From assembly GCA_013146195.2 (NCBI GenBank), contig CM028377.1, positions 35,097,632 through 35,161,631 on the forward strand: DNA of 64,000 nucleotides. Reading direction: 5' to 3'. The translations under genes and the position numbers were made by a program. Below, in pieces: positions 54,610 to 64,000 of the stretch (the stretch's first letter is position 1; each line of letters begins with the position of its first letter). Below the pieces are notes generated by a model. That model saw nothing but the letters and a program-made list of their open reading frames with translations. It ran no database searches and was not told the origin of the DNA. Origin of the DNA: Codonopsis lanceolata (Eukaryota > Streptophyta > Magnoliopsida > Asterales > Campanulaceae).

Positions 54610-55505
54610 GGGTAAAATTATGGCCGATCCATTTTTCAAAAATTTTAGCCGTAAAAGTCTACCGTTGTTTTTTTTAACCATAAAAGATTACTTTTTGAAA
54701 TATTGTTTTGAAAATATCGTCGTCTCCTTCAACAGTTCCAGCAACACACTTTGCATTCCAAAATCACCATTGTTGCACAACGAAACGGGGATAGACTTGT
54801 TCGATCAGGTTGCGGGGGTCGAGGGGGCAGCACCCATTCGTGGGGGTTCGGGGGCAACGCCCCCAAAAGATAAACGGTTTCTTTGATTTATTATGTACGA
54901 AACTGTAATTGATCTGTGATGGGTTGAATGATTTTTCAGTAGGACGAAAGCGGAGGAGGAGGGGAAAGAAGAAAGCTTATGACATAAGAGATGTAAGAAG
55001 GTGGAGTACATGGTCTGGTTCATTATCATTTTGTATCGCGGTGCAAAAATGGATTAATAATTTGTTATATATTGTGGTTCAAAAATTAATTTATCACGGC
55101 ACATAAAAGTTGATACCGTGGTGCAACTTGGATTAGGTATATGTATCGCGGTTCAAAAATTAATTCATCACGGTATATAAAAGTTGGAGCCGCGGTGCAA
55201 TTGGAATAGACAATTAATTAAACTATTGAACCGCGGTGCAAAAATTAATACAATAAAATTGATGAATCGCAGTGCAATAGAAATAGGTAATTAAACTATT
55301 GAACCACGGTGCAAAAATTAATGCAATAAAATTGATGAATCGCGATTCAATAGTCAATGCAACACGATTCATTTATGTAGCACGCACCATGCTCATTAAG
55401 AGTATCGTTGTCATTTCGCATCCAAAAATGTTTTTTTCCGGTTGAAAAAAAAAACACGATACTGAAGCAATTAGAAACTTTGGAAAGTGTCCCTGCAATT
55501 TTTCC
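54610..55505. mobile_element. MULE-like non-autonomous element, copy 4
   Basis: Flanked by AAATAAGAG on both sides (54601-54609 and 55506-55514). Ends GGGTAAAATTATGGCCGA and, on the minus strand, GGAAAAATTGCAGGG. It has the TTTGAAATATTG block, the GC-rich GGGGGTCGAGGGGGCAGC fold-back (54808-54870), an array of CGCGGTGCAAAAAT-type units (55030-55370) and CTCATTAAGAGTATCG. It is the largest of the four copies. Confidence 0.8.
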
Positions 55506-55514
55506 AAATAAGAG

Positions 55515-55830
55515 CCAAAAGAAAATTAATTCTTCTATTCATTCTTCTATTTCTATCTGAAGTCACTAGTCAGTCAGTCCTTCACCGACGTGATGAGGGG
55601 CAAATTAGAACACTCGAAAGCTTGATATGATTGATTTTTTATTGGCAAAAATTTTAAAAATACCAAATATTTTTTGTAGAATGGATCTTTCTGACCCCAC
55701 CCACCATGTATTGGTGAGTTAATTTGTGAGATAGTGAGACTTCGTCTTACAAATTATAATTCGTAAAACGGTCTCACAGGAAGCCTACTCTTCTTAATTA
55801 GTCTTTTCTTGTGTGCAATAAATATATAAT
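55515..55830. other. No gene recognised
   Basis: Contains a GTAAAACGGTCTCACAGG string related to the short repeat at 17389. Otherwise nothing was seen. Confidence 0.4.
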
Positions 55831-55831
55831 A

Positions 55832-56066
55832 CCTCTGTTCTACTCAAAGTATCATGTTTGAAAAGTTTAATAATTAAAATATATATAACTATCATTAAAG
55901 TAGGTCATTATTAAAATAATGTTTCAACATAATCAATTTGTTAATACCAAATGTGGAAGGTAAAACTGAAATATTATAGATATTTTAGACATAATTTTTG
56001 AAAACAAATTCTTTAAGTAAAATATCTCAAAATGGTATAGTGTACTATTTGTTTGGAACTGAGGAG
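55832..56066. mobile_element. Stowaway-like MITE 5
   Basis: Left end CCTCTGTTCTACTCAAAG; right end on the minus strand CTCCTCAGTTCCAAAC. TA flanks at 55830-55831 and 56067-56068. About 235 AT-rich bases, a different subfamily from MITEs 1-4. Confidence 0.55.
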
Positions 56067-56161
56067 TACGTTGTAGTAAATTTGTAAGAGAAAGAGTTTC
56101 TTACCGTTTATTATTTGCATATTTTTTAAGTGGCATTACATACCGGGTGAGGCTAACCACA

Positions 56162-56597
56162 TGATGCAGATCGTGTTGAGGGAGATCAACTTGGGGATCA
56201 AGATGACAATGGCACTAGCAAGTTCTGATGTTTTACAGATAAGCAAATATGGAAAAAGGGTGCTGGGCCGAGCTGCACTGGAAGGAGGGCTTGTCCGAAT
56301 TATTTTTGGATTGCAATTTTTTTAAAGACAATTACTTGGGTTATTCTTGTCTTTTTCTTCAATACGTTTTTAAGTAGGTTTCTTCCTTATTGTAAGTACT
56401 ATAAATACTTTAGTCTTTCTTTGTTTTGGAACAGTTTTTTGATAATATTCAGATTATTGCTTTTGCAATTAGCGTCCCTTCTTCGGTTTTAAATCTAAGT
56501 CAATTTTTTGGCTTCGGTTGAGATTTCCTGTGGGAAATCTAGTCTGGGATTCGTTTAGGCGATCCTTGTTATCATATTCCGTTGTGTCTTTACATCA
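56162..56597 (+). mobile_element. 5' LTR of a chromovirus-type gypsy element
   Basis: A 436-base LTR beginning TGATGCAGATCG and ending TTTACATCA, nearly identical to 60961-61395. It holds a TATA box (TATAAATA, 56400-56407). CCACA precedes it (56157-56161) and the same five bases follow the 3' LTR, so the element's ends and target duplication are secure. Confidence 0.92.
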
Positions 56598-56598
56598 G

Positions 56599-56609
56599 TT
56601 GGTATCAGA
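56599..56609 (+). promoter_or_regulatory. Primer-binding site, tRNA-Met type, short
   Basis: TTGGTATCAGA follows the LTR after one base. The match to initiator tRNA-Met stops after the A where GC would be expected. Confidence 0.75.
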
Positions 56610-56698
56610 AATCGATCGATCCTAGGGTTCTCCGATGCGAAGATGACTAACAATGGAAGAAACAACGGCGACATCACAAAGAATCTTGGATCGAACGC

Positions 56699-59600
56699 AT
56701 GGCAAGCACAAGCGAGCCATTGAGCGACGGCCGTCAACATGCAGAATTATTGGCGGCTTTGGCTCAGTTGCGGGTAGGTGGTGGTGGTGATGTCAACCCC
56801 GAAAATCGGGCGAATCGTCAGGGATATAATCTCCACCGGGGTGCACCGGTGGTAGGGGAGGATTCTGATCAGGACGAAGATGAGGCCATGGAAGCGCCTC
56901 GAAACGATCAGCGTCCTAAAATTCAGGCGGATATTCCGTCTTTTTCTGGAAATTTGAAGATGAATGAGTTCGTGGATTGGCTTGCGGAAGTAGAGAAATT
57001 CTTCGACTTGATGCAGGTTGAAGATGATCGCAAGGTACCTTATGTCGCATATAAACTGGGAGACAGAGCGTCGGCATGGTGGGAACAATTGTGTAAGAAG
57101 CGACATAGTAAAAACAAAGCTCCTATCCGTTCTTGGGCTAAGATGAAGAGGGAACTACGCTCTCACTTTTTACCAGAGGATTATGAACAAGTCACGTATC
57201 AATCCTTTTTGGACCTCAAACAGGGCACTCGTACAGTTGAAGGCTATGCCCACGACTTTCACGCCCAATCGGCGCGTGCGGATTTGGATGAAACAGAGGC
57301 ATAGGAGGTTGCAAGGTTCATTGGTGGCCTTCTGGTTGGCATTAAAAATCAAGTGGAGTTGTTTACAAATCGGTCGGTGGGTGAAGTTATTACTTGTGCC
57401 AAGAAGGTCGAAAAGCAGCAGTCATCTAAGAATCAAGTGTCCGGGTCTAGTGAGGCGACGGGTTTAGAGAACACACCGGGTGTACGAACGGGTTTAGATG
57501 ACAGGAAGCAGTTGACCCAAACTGATGTTCAGAACCCCCCAGTTCGGCGTAACACCAATGCGACTAATCGTGGCCAACAAAATCCGAACCCATATGCTAA
57601 AGTTTTTAGTGATAAGTGTTTTCGGTGTTTACAACAAGGGCACATGGCTAGTCAATGTCCTATGCGACGCGGAGTCAACATGGTAGACCGGGATGAGGAA
57701 GAACATTGTGATGACGGTGTGATAGATCTTAATGCGGAGATTGACGAGCCAACTGACCATGGGTCTTTTGTGGTTCGACGGCTTATGTTGACAACCCCTC
57801 GTGAAGATGAGGATCCGGAACGTCACAATATCTTTCGAACCAAAGGGAAAGTTAGTAATGTTGATGCTACAGTTATTGTGGATAGTGGTAGTTGTGAGAA
57901 CTTAGTGGCTCGCAATTTTGTGGATTCGTTGAAGCTGGAGGTTCGCAAGCACCCGTCCCCTTACACGGTTGGTTGGATTAATTCTGGCGGCAATATAAAA
58001 GTACATGAACAGTGCATTATTCCTTTTTCTATTGGTAGTTATAAGGATTAAATTTTATGCGATATTGTCGATATGAATGCATGCCATGTATTGTTGGGTA
58101 GACCGTGGCAATATGACGTCAATGTGGTGTATAAGGGGCGAGAGAATTCTCTGATTTTTACAAAGGATTGGTTTCGTTTTCAGCTACGCTCTTCACCTGA
58201 TATGGGTGCTCGAGGTAATACGAAATCTAAACCTATTGTTTCTGTGTGTACGGCTCAAGAGTTTATTGATGATTTAGCCGACACACCTGTTCTATATGCC
58301 GTCGTGCAGAAGGAACTTTTGGGACAGATTAGTTTGGTCCCAAAATCATTACAGTCCGTTTTGGATGAGTTTCGTGATATTATGCCTGATGATCTCCCTC
58401 CGGGATTGCCACCCTTGCGAGATATTCAACATAACATTGATTTCGTACCCGGTGCTTCGTTGCCTAATCTCCCTCATTATCGTATGAGTCCTGCTAAACA
58501 TGAGATTTTGAAAGAGCAGGTAGAAGAGCTACTGAAAAAGGGGTATATACAGGATAGTCTGAGCCCATGTGCAGTCCTAGCTTTACTTGTGCCTAAGAAA
58601 GATGGTACGTGGCGTATGTGCATTGATAGTAGGGCAATCAACAAAATTACAGTTAAGTATAGATTCCCTATTCCTCGGTTAGATGATATGTTGGATTTGC
58701 TTCGGGGATCCAAATTCTTTTCCAAGATTGATTTAAAGAGCGGGTACCATCAAGTTCGGGTTAGACAAGGCGATGAGTGGAAAACCTCTTTCAAAACGAA
58801 GGAAGGGTTATATGAGTGGTTAGTAATGCCATTCGGTTTGTCCAATGCACCGAGTACGTTCATGCGTCTAATGCACCAAGTTCGCAAGTCGTTTCATGGG
58901 AAATTTCTTGTGGTATATTTTGATGATATTTTGATTTATAGCAAAACTGAGGAGGAGTATATCGGGCATGTCCAACAGGTTTTAAGGACACTGCAGGAAA
59001 ACAAGTTGTAGATTAACTTAAAGAAGTGCAGTTTCATGTTGGCCAAGTTGTTATTTTTGGGTTATATTATTTCAGCTGATGGCATTCAGGTGGATGAGGA
59101 CAAGGTTCGTGCTATTCGTGACTGGCCAACTCCCAAGACCGTTAGTGAGGTACGTAGTTTTCATGGGCTTGCTACTTTTTACCGGCGTTTCATACGTAAT
59201 TTTAGCACTATTATGGCCCCGATAACTGATTGTATGAAAAAGGGACGATTTTCTTGGAGTAATGAGGCCGCGGCTAGTTTTGTGTTGATTAAAGACAAGT
59301 TAACTAATGCTCCGCTCCTTGTGTTACCTGATTTTTCCATTCCATTTGAGCTGGAAACGGATGCCTCGGTCGTCGGCATTGGGGCTGTTTTAATGCAAAG
59401 AAAAAGGCCGATTGCTTTTATGAGTCAAAAATTGGAGGAGGCGAAACAAAAGTGGACTACGTATGAGCTTGAGTTCTATGTTGTGGTACAGGCTATTAAA
59501 CATTGGGAACAATATTTGTTGCATCGTGAGTTTGTTCTCCATTCTGATCATGAGGCCTTGAAATACTTGAATGGTAAGACGACACTTAATCGCATGCATG

Positions 59601-61027
59601 CACGTTGGGTTTCGTATTTACAGCAATTTTCTTTTGTCATTCACCACAAAAGTGGACAACTTAATAAAGTGGCGGATGCGTTGAGCCGTCGGGCTAGTTT
59701 GTTGGTGACTATGCGTACTTCGGTTATGGGATTTGATTGTTTGAAAGGTTTGTATGAGACAGATGGTAGAGATGGTAGTCCGGTTGGCTTATATTTGTTG
59801 CAGGATGGGTTCCTATTTTATCGTGACAAGTTGTGCATCCCTCACGGTTCTATTCGCGAAAACCTTATTGCGGAATTGCATAAAGATGGTCACCTGGGTC
59901 GGGACAAAACGGTTGAACTTGTTGCTCGAAATTATTTTTGGCCACAACTTCGCAAAGATACGCACACTTTTGTTCGGAAGTGTATGATTTGTCAACGCAA
60001 CAAAGGACAGTCGCAGAATACGTGATTATATTCCCCTTTACCTATTCCGGTTGGTCCTTGGGAGGATATTTCTATGGACTTTGTTTTGGGACTACCTAGG
60101 ACACAGAGAAGTAATGATTCGGTTTTTGTGGTGGTTGACCGTTTTTCAAAGATGGCTCATTTCATCCCTTGTCGAAAAACATCGGATGCTGCACATATCG
60201 TGGGTTTGTTCTTCAGGGAGGTGGTTCGCCTACATGGGGTGCCTAAATCCATCACGTCGGATCGGGATACTAAATTTCTAAGTCACTTTTGGCGTACTCT
60301 TTGGCATATATTTCAGACTGAGTTACAATATAGTAGTTCGTTCCACCCACAGACGGATGGTCAAACGGAGGTGGTGAATCGGACGTTGGGTTCAATGATT
60401 CGTTGTCTATGCGGGGATTTTCCCAAGAAGTGGGATTTAGCAATAGCCACAGCTGAGTTTGCATTCAATAACATGGTGAATCGAACTACGAAAAAGACGC
60501 CTTTCGAGATCGTTTATCAGAGGCCTCCTACGTATACTCTTGATTTAATCCCATTACCTAAGGTTCCGGGTTACAGTATTGCAGCTGAGCATATGGCAGA
60601 GTTGATCGAGGCGGTTCAAACGGAGGTAAGGCGAAATATTGCGGAGTCTAATGCTAAGTACAAGGAGCATCTTGCGACAAGCGGCGTCGGTTCTTGGCGT
60701 CTTATTGTTGGTGACTTGGTGATGGTCCATTTGCGCAAGGAGAGATTCCCTCAAGGTACGTATAGTAAGCTACATCCAAAGAAACTTGGCCCTTGCAAAA
60801 TCGTTCGGAAAATCAACGACAACGCTTATGTGGTGGATTTACCGACTGGCTGGAACATCTCGCCTACGTTCAATGTGGCGGATTTAGTTGCTTTTTACCC
60901 GGATGATCCTCTTTATAATGATTTGGATTCGGGGTTGAATCCTTTTAAAGTGGGGGAGTACGATGCAGATCGTGTTGAGGGAGATCAACTTGGGGATCAA
61001 GATGACAATGGCACTAGCAAGTTCTGA
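56699..61027 (+). pseudogene. Chromovirus gag-pol polyprotein, one frame, four in-frame stops
   Basis: All five open pieces (56699-57304, 57353-58051, 58073-59011, 59036-60025, 60074-61027) share one frame. The breaks are single stops: TAG 57302, TAA 58049, TAG 59009, TGA 60023. Gag: IPSFSGNLKMNEFVDWLAEV, AWWEQL. CCHC knuckle CFRCLQQGHMASQC at 57617. Protease VDSGSCENLVA near 57880. RT: PKKDGTWRMCIDSRAIN, FSKIDLKSGYHQVR, MPFGLSNAPSTFMR, YFDDILIYS. RNase H: FELETDASVVGIGAVLMQ. Integrase: HHCC finger ending CMICQ; core SMDFVLGLP, TSDRDTKF, PQTDGQTEVVNRTLG; C-terminal KKLGPCKIVRKINDNAYVVD and FNVADL. No canonical chromodomain is obvious. The C-terminus (from 60961) is encoded inside the 3' LTR, a feature known in CRM-type elements; Galadriel-type is an alternative. 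A frame at 56643 suggests that the original start lay upstream, with an indel near 56715. Confidence 0.9.
60947..60960 (+). promoter_or_regulatory. Polypurine tract inside the coding frame
   Basis: AAAGTGGGGGAGTA abuts the 3' LTR. It is read through by the polyprotein frame. Confidence 0.75.
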
Positions 61028-61395
61028 TGTTTTACAGATAAGCAAATATGGAAAAAGGGTCTTTGTCGGCTGCCTTTGGAAGGAGGGCTTGTCCGAATTA
61101 TTTTTGGAATGCAATTTTTTTAAAGACAATTACTTGGGTTATTCTTGTCTTTTTCTTCAATACGTTTTTAAGTAGGTTTCTTCCTTATTGTAAGTAGTAT
61201 AAATACTTTAGTCTTTCTTTGTTTTGGAACAGTTTTTTGATAATATTCAGATTATTGCTTTTGCAATTAGCGTCCCTTCTTCGGTTTTAAATCTAAGTCA
61301 ATTTTTTGGCTTCGGTTGAGATTTCCTGTGGGAAATCTAGTATGGGATTCGTTTAGGCGATCCTTGTTATCATATTCCGCTGCATCTTCACATCA
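60961..61395 (+). mobile_element. 3' LTR of the chromovirus-type element
   Basis: 435 bases, starting CGATGCAGATCG (first base mutated relative to the 5' LTR) and ending TTCACATCA, followed by CCACA (61396-61400). The main difference from the 5' copy is a short block near 61058-61080. Few other substitutions are seen, suggesting a fairly young insertion. Confidence 0.92.
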
Positions 61396-61400
61396 CCACA

Positions 61401-61639
61401 CCTCAATTCTATCTAAACATCACTCATTTAATAAATTTTTTTATCATACTCTATGTCTATGCACCTTAACTAAACTACTTATTCTACCCTTAACCCCTTC
61501 TACCCTTCTTCCATTCTACCTCTGTCTCTCCCTCCCTCCGATATTTGCGATCTCTCTCTCTCCCTCCCTCTTACGTTTCTGCTGCTCCCCTTTCTCTTTC
61601 CCGTCACCAAAAAAACCCTTCTCTCTCTCTCCTTGCCTC
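61401..61639. other. Pyrimidine-rich sequence, no gene
   Basis: TC-rich microsatellite-like runs (CTCTCTCTCCCTCCC, around 61550). An open frame across it joins the LTR to the copia remnant by chance. Confidence 0.5.
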
Positions 61640-63205
61640 ACGAATTCTGTGGCACACCTTTCTGTTTATTTTTACCGATGGGGTTATCACTATATTACTC
61701 ATTGTGTATGTGGAAAACATCATCATCACCAAGAGAAACTCTATTGTAATTCATGCCTTCATCAATGTTCTTGTACTTCACTTCTCGCTAAAAGGCCTCG
61801 GCAACCTTCACTACTTTCTTTTGGGGTTAAGGTTGTTCCGTGTTCAAATGGTCTTCTCCTCTCCGAATGAGGATACATGGCCGACCTCCTGGCTCAAACA
61901 AGCATGACTGATGCTCGACCTATAGCTACTCCCCTTTCCACCTCGCCCATTCTCACACTTCAGTTTGGTACTACTCTCACCGACCCAATTAAGTTTCGAG
62001 TTGTGGTTGGGAGTATTCAATATCTCTCATTTACTAGTTCTATATTGCCTATGTGGTCAACAAACTTTTCAGTATATGCATAGGCCAGCTATCGAGCATT
62101 TGAATGATGTCAAACGTCTTCTTCGCTATCTCTGTGGCACTATTGACATCGGCATCATTCTCCATCGTAAGTCTCCTCTCGCTCTCCATGCGTTCACAGA
62201 TATCGACTGGGCACGCAATAAAGATGATTTTACTTCAACCAGTGCATATATCATCTACCTTAGCTAAAACCTGATTTCTAAGAGCTCCAAGAAACAACAC
62301 AATTGGAGCTGTCAAAATTGGTTGGCTCATTGGGCTGATCCGCCCGCCACCTAAAAAATGTGGGTTGAGTTGGAAAAATATGAACCCATTCGGAGGCGGG
62401 TCAAACGAGTTGAGCCCGGGGCGGGGCGAGACGGGTTGACCCGCCATATAGTAGTTGCAAATAAACAATAGTCACAAATTTGAAACAATTAGTTTAAATC
62501 ATTTTTACTCAAAATGTGAGATTATTTTTTATATCTGAAATATTAGTAAATGATTTTGAATTCGTTCAAAAAGTGGCATTTATAGCAACTAAAGATGTTA
62601 GAATAAGGTATATTAACTGCAATATTTACAGAAAAATGATTATAAGAACATACAAAAAGAGTAATGATAAAATAATTTCTTACTTCTATTTTTTTTCTCA
62701 TTTTATATTATTAATATTAAAGAAAGTTGTTAGAAAACACTATTAAAAATATAATAGTAGAAAATATAATTTTTTAATGAATTGTAACATTTTTTTGTAT
62801 TATTTATGATTATTATTATTATTTTGATTAATTTGAAAGAAAATTTGGTGGGTTGGTCCGCTTAACCCACAACCCATGATGGGTTGGGTTGAGTGGGCAA
62901 TTTCCTGACCCACTACATTTCATGGGTTGACCCGCCCCACCAAATAGCGGGTTATAACGGGTTGGCTCGCCCCGCCAACCCACCTTGAGAGCTCTAAACA
63001 CAATATTAATTGCTCGCTCCTCAACTGAAACTAAGTATCGAGTTGTTGCCTCCATATCTACCGAGGTCCGCTGGATTACATCCCTCCTCGATGAGCTTGG
63101 CATTTCCTCCTCGACCCAACCTATCATTTAATGTGGCAATGTGGGCGCCAGAAATCTCTGCTTCAATCCTGTTTTTTCTAAATGTACAATAGCAATTTCG
63201 TTCAA
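61640..63205 (+). mobile_element. Ty1/copia RT and RNase H remnant, split by a hAT-like element
   Basis: Pieces across frames read VYVENIIIT (the YVDD box, changed to YVEN), FSLKGLGNLHYF, TDARPIATPLSTSP, VVGSIQYLSFT, AIEHLNDVKRLLRYLCGTID, LHAFTDIDWARNKDDFTSTS and ISKSSKKQ up to 62303. After the inserted element the text resumes at 63005 with ARSSTETKYRVVAS, EVRWITSLLDELG and CGNVGARNLCFNPVF. This is the RT end and RNase H of a Retrofit/RE-type copia. The catalytic Asp change in the YVDD box, stops and frame changes show it is dead. LTRs and upstream domains are missing. Confidence 0.8.
62304..62996. mobile_element. hAT-like non-autonomous element inside the copia remnant
   Basis: Inverted ends TGGAGCTGTCAAAATTGG (left) and TAGAGCTCTCAAGGTGGG (right, minus strand). 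An exact 8-base duplication AACACAAT lies at 62296-62303 and 62997-63004. Subterminal GGGTTGACCCGCC-type blocks face each other on both arms, with an AT-rich centre. There is no transposase. The copia coding text continues across it, which confirms the insertion. Confidence 0.9.
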
Positions 63206-63545
63206 AAAATAGTATAGTGGCGAAATGTAAAAAAAGATTAAAGTACGATGGCAAAATTAACAATTTTTCCGTCGGTTTTTTTTAATTCTTATTTTAAAAT
63301 AAGTGTCAAACTATAATATCCTAATATGATCATAAGGTGTACAATAATGCACTAATTAAAATTACTTAAGATCAATTTTCTTTTCTTCTTTTTTTCTTTT
63401 TTTGAAAGATCTAGTAATCCAATAAAAAAACACCCAAACATTCATCACTCTTAACGGACACTATTAATTAAATTCCATAATTAATACACATATATCATAA
63501 GAATTCCTATCCTATCAAACACCATTTAATGCCTGACCATTACTT
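63206..63545. other. No gene recognised
   Basis: AT-rich sequence. It includes the first copy of TTAATACACATATATCATAA (63481), repeated at 63846. Confidence 0.45.
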
Positions 63546-63970
63546 AAAGTCCATTGGTCAAAACATTGGTAAAAAATGCAGTGTTTTCTCTTTAAAAGTG
63601 TTTCAATGCAGCACTTTAAAAACGTGAAGCATTTTAAAAACATGAAGCGTTTTAAAACGCTCCAATTTGTAGCATTTTAAAAATATGCTACGTTTAGAAC
63701 TACTCTGTTTATGAAAAATAGCGTTTTGAAATAGTTTTCCAAGCGTATTTACAAAAATAAAACTGCGGTTTAAAAAAAGCTGTGTTTTAAAAACGTTGTA
63801 TTTTAAAAAAACTGTGTTTTCAAAATACTACACCAAACGAGACCTTAATACACATATATCATAAGACCTCCAATCAGACCCCATTTAATCCAATCAGACA
63901 CCATTTAATACACATTTCCAATCAAACACCATTTAATTCCCCTAACCTAGTTCAAACATCCTATGCTCCT
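63546..63970. repeat. Fold-back-like AAAACG/CGTTTT-rich segment and local repeats
   Basis: Between 63580 and 63845 the strings GCATTTTAAAA, GCGTTTTAAAACGC and TTTTAAAAACG alternate in both orientations, as in small fold-back MITEs. The right edge reads, on the minus strand, AAGGTCTCGTTTGGTGTAG, a phrase typical of such elements. To its right, ATCAGACACCATTTAAT-type units repeat three to four times, up to 63945. Confidence 0.5.
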
Positions 63971-64000
63971 GTCAGATTTTCTGTCTCATTGGATCTAAGC

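Noticed and set aside
61316..61870. 184-codon ORF starting in the chromovirus LTR
   Set aside because: It crosses the LTR end, target duplication, TC-rich sequence and an off-frame copia remnant, so it is a chance frame.

Overview
This window looks like nuclear DNA of a dicot plant: AT-rich intergenic sequence, GT-AG introns, and almost every coding signature belongs to a plant transposable element (TE) lineage. These are Ty1/copia and Ty3/gypsy retrotransposons, an L1-type LINE, MULE-, hAT- and Stowaway-type DNA elements, plus a captured plant HMG-CoA reductase fragment. No species can be named from sequence alone. No rRNA, tRNA or CRISPR array was seen. A 100-N assembly gap lies at 47372-47471, so the order across it is not proven.

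Left part (1-18.8 kb). A broken LINE (488-2786), its middle replaced by foreign sequence, abuts an antisense copia gag/protease remnant (2788-4130). An isolated C-terminal SET/post-SET exon sits at 5122-5256. A mosaic of DNA elements follows: a hAT-like MITE, two Stowaway MITEs, a probable Pack-MULE carrying a broken 5' part of an HMG-CoA reductase gene (8875-10131, 9-bp target duplication), three copies of a non-autonomous MULE-like family, three LTR-like fragments and a degenerate minisatellite.

Middle part (18.8-47.4 kb). Retroelements are nested four deep. A minus-strand Tat-lineage gypsy element (3' LTR, integrase, and an extra ORF on the opposite strand with its own TATA box) is cut by a plus-strand SIRE-like copia element (gag, pol, spliced extra ORF). 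That element is cut by an 8-kb non-coding Ogre-related LARD-like element with 2-kb LTRs, whose 3' LTR is in turn cut by a gypsy element with a 3.95-kb LTR and an intact gag.

Right part (47.5-64 kb). After the gap come the last three exons of an unrecognised host gene (51267-52196, consistent splice phases), two Stowaway MITEs, a fourth MULE-like copy, another MITE, and a nearly complete 5.2-kb chromovirus. The chromovirus has both LTRs, a CCACA target duplication, primer site and polypurine tract. Its polyprotein is one frame from 56699, broken only by four stop codons. Last is a copia RT/RNase H remnant split by a hAT-like element with an exact 8-bp duplication.

The window is therefore a TE graveyard around the ends of perhaps two host genes. 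The items most worth a second look are the HMGR-bearing Pack-MULE, the antisense Tat ORF with its promoter, the repeated hairpin module of the LARD-like element, and the four-copy MULE-like family.
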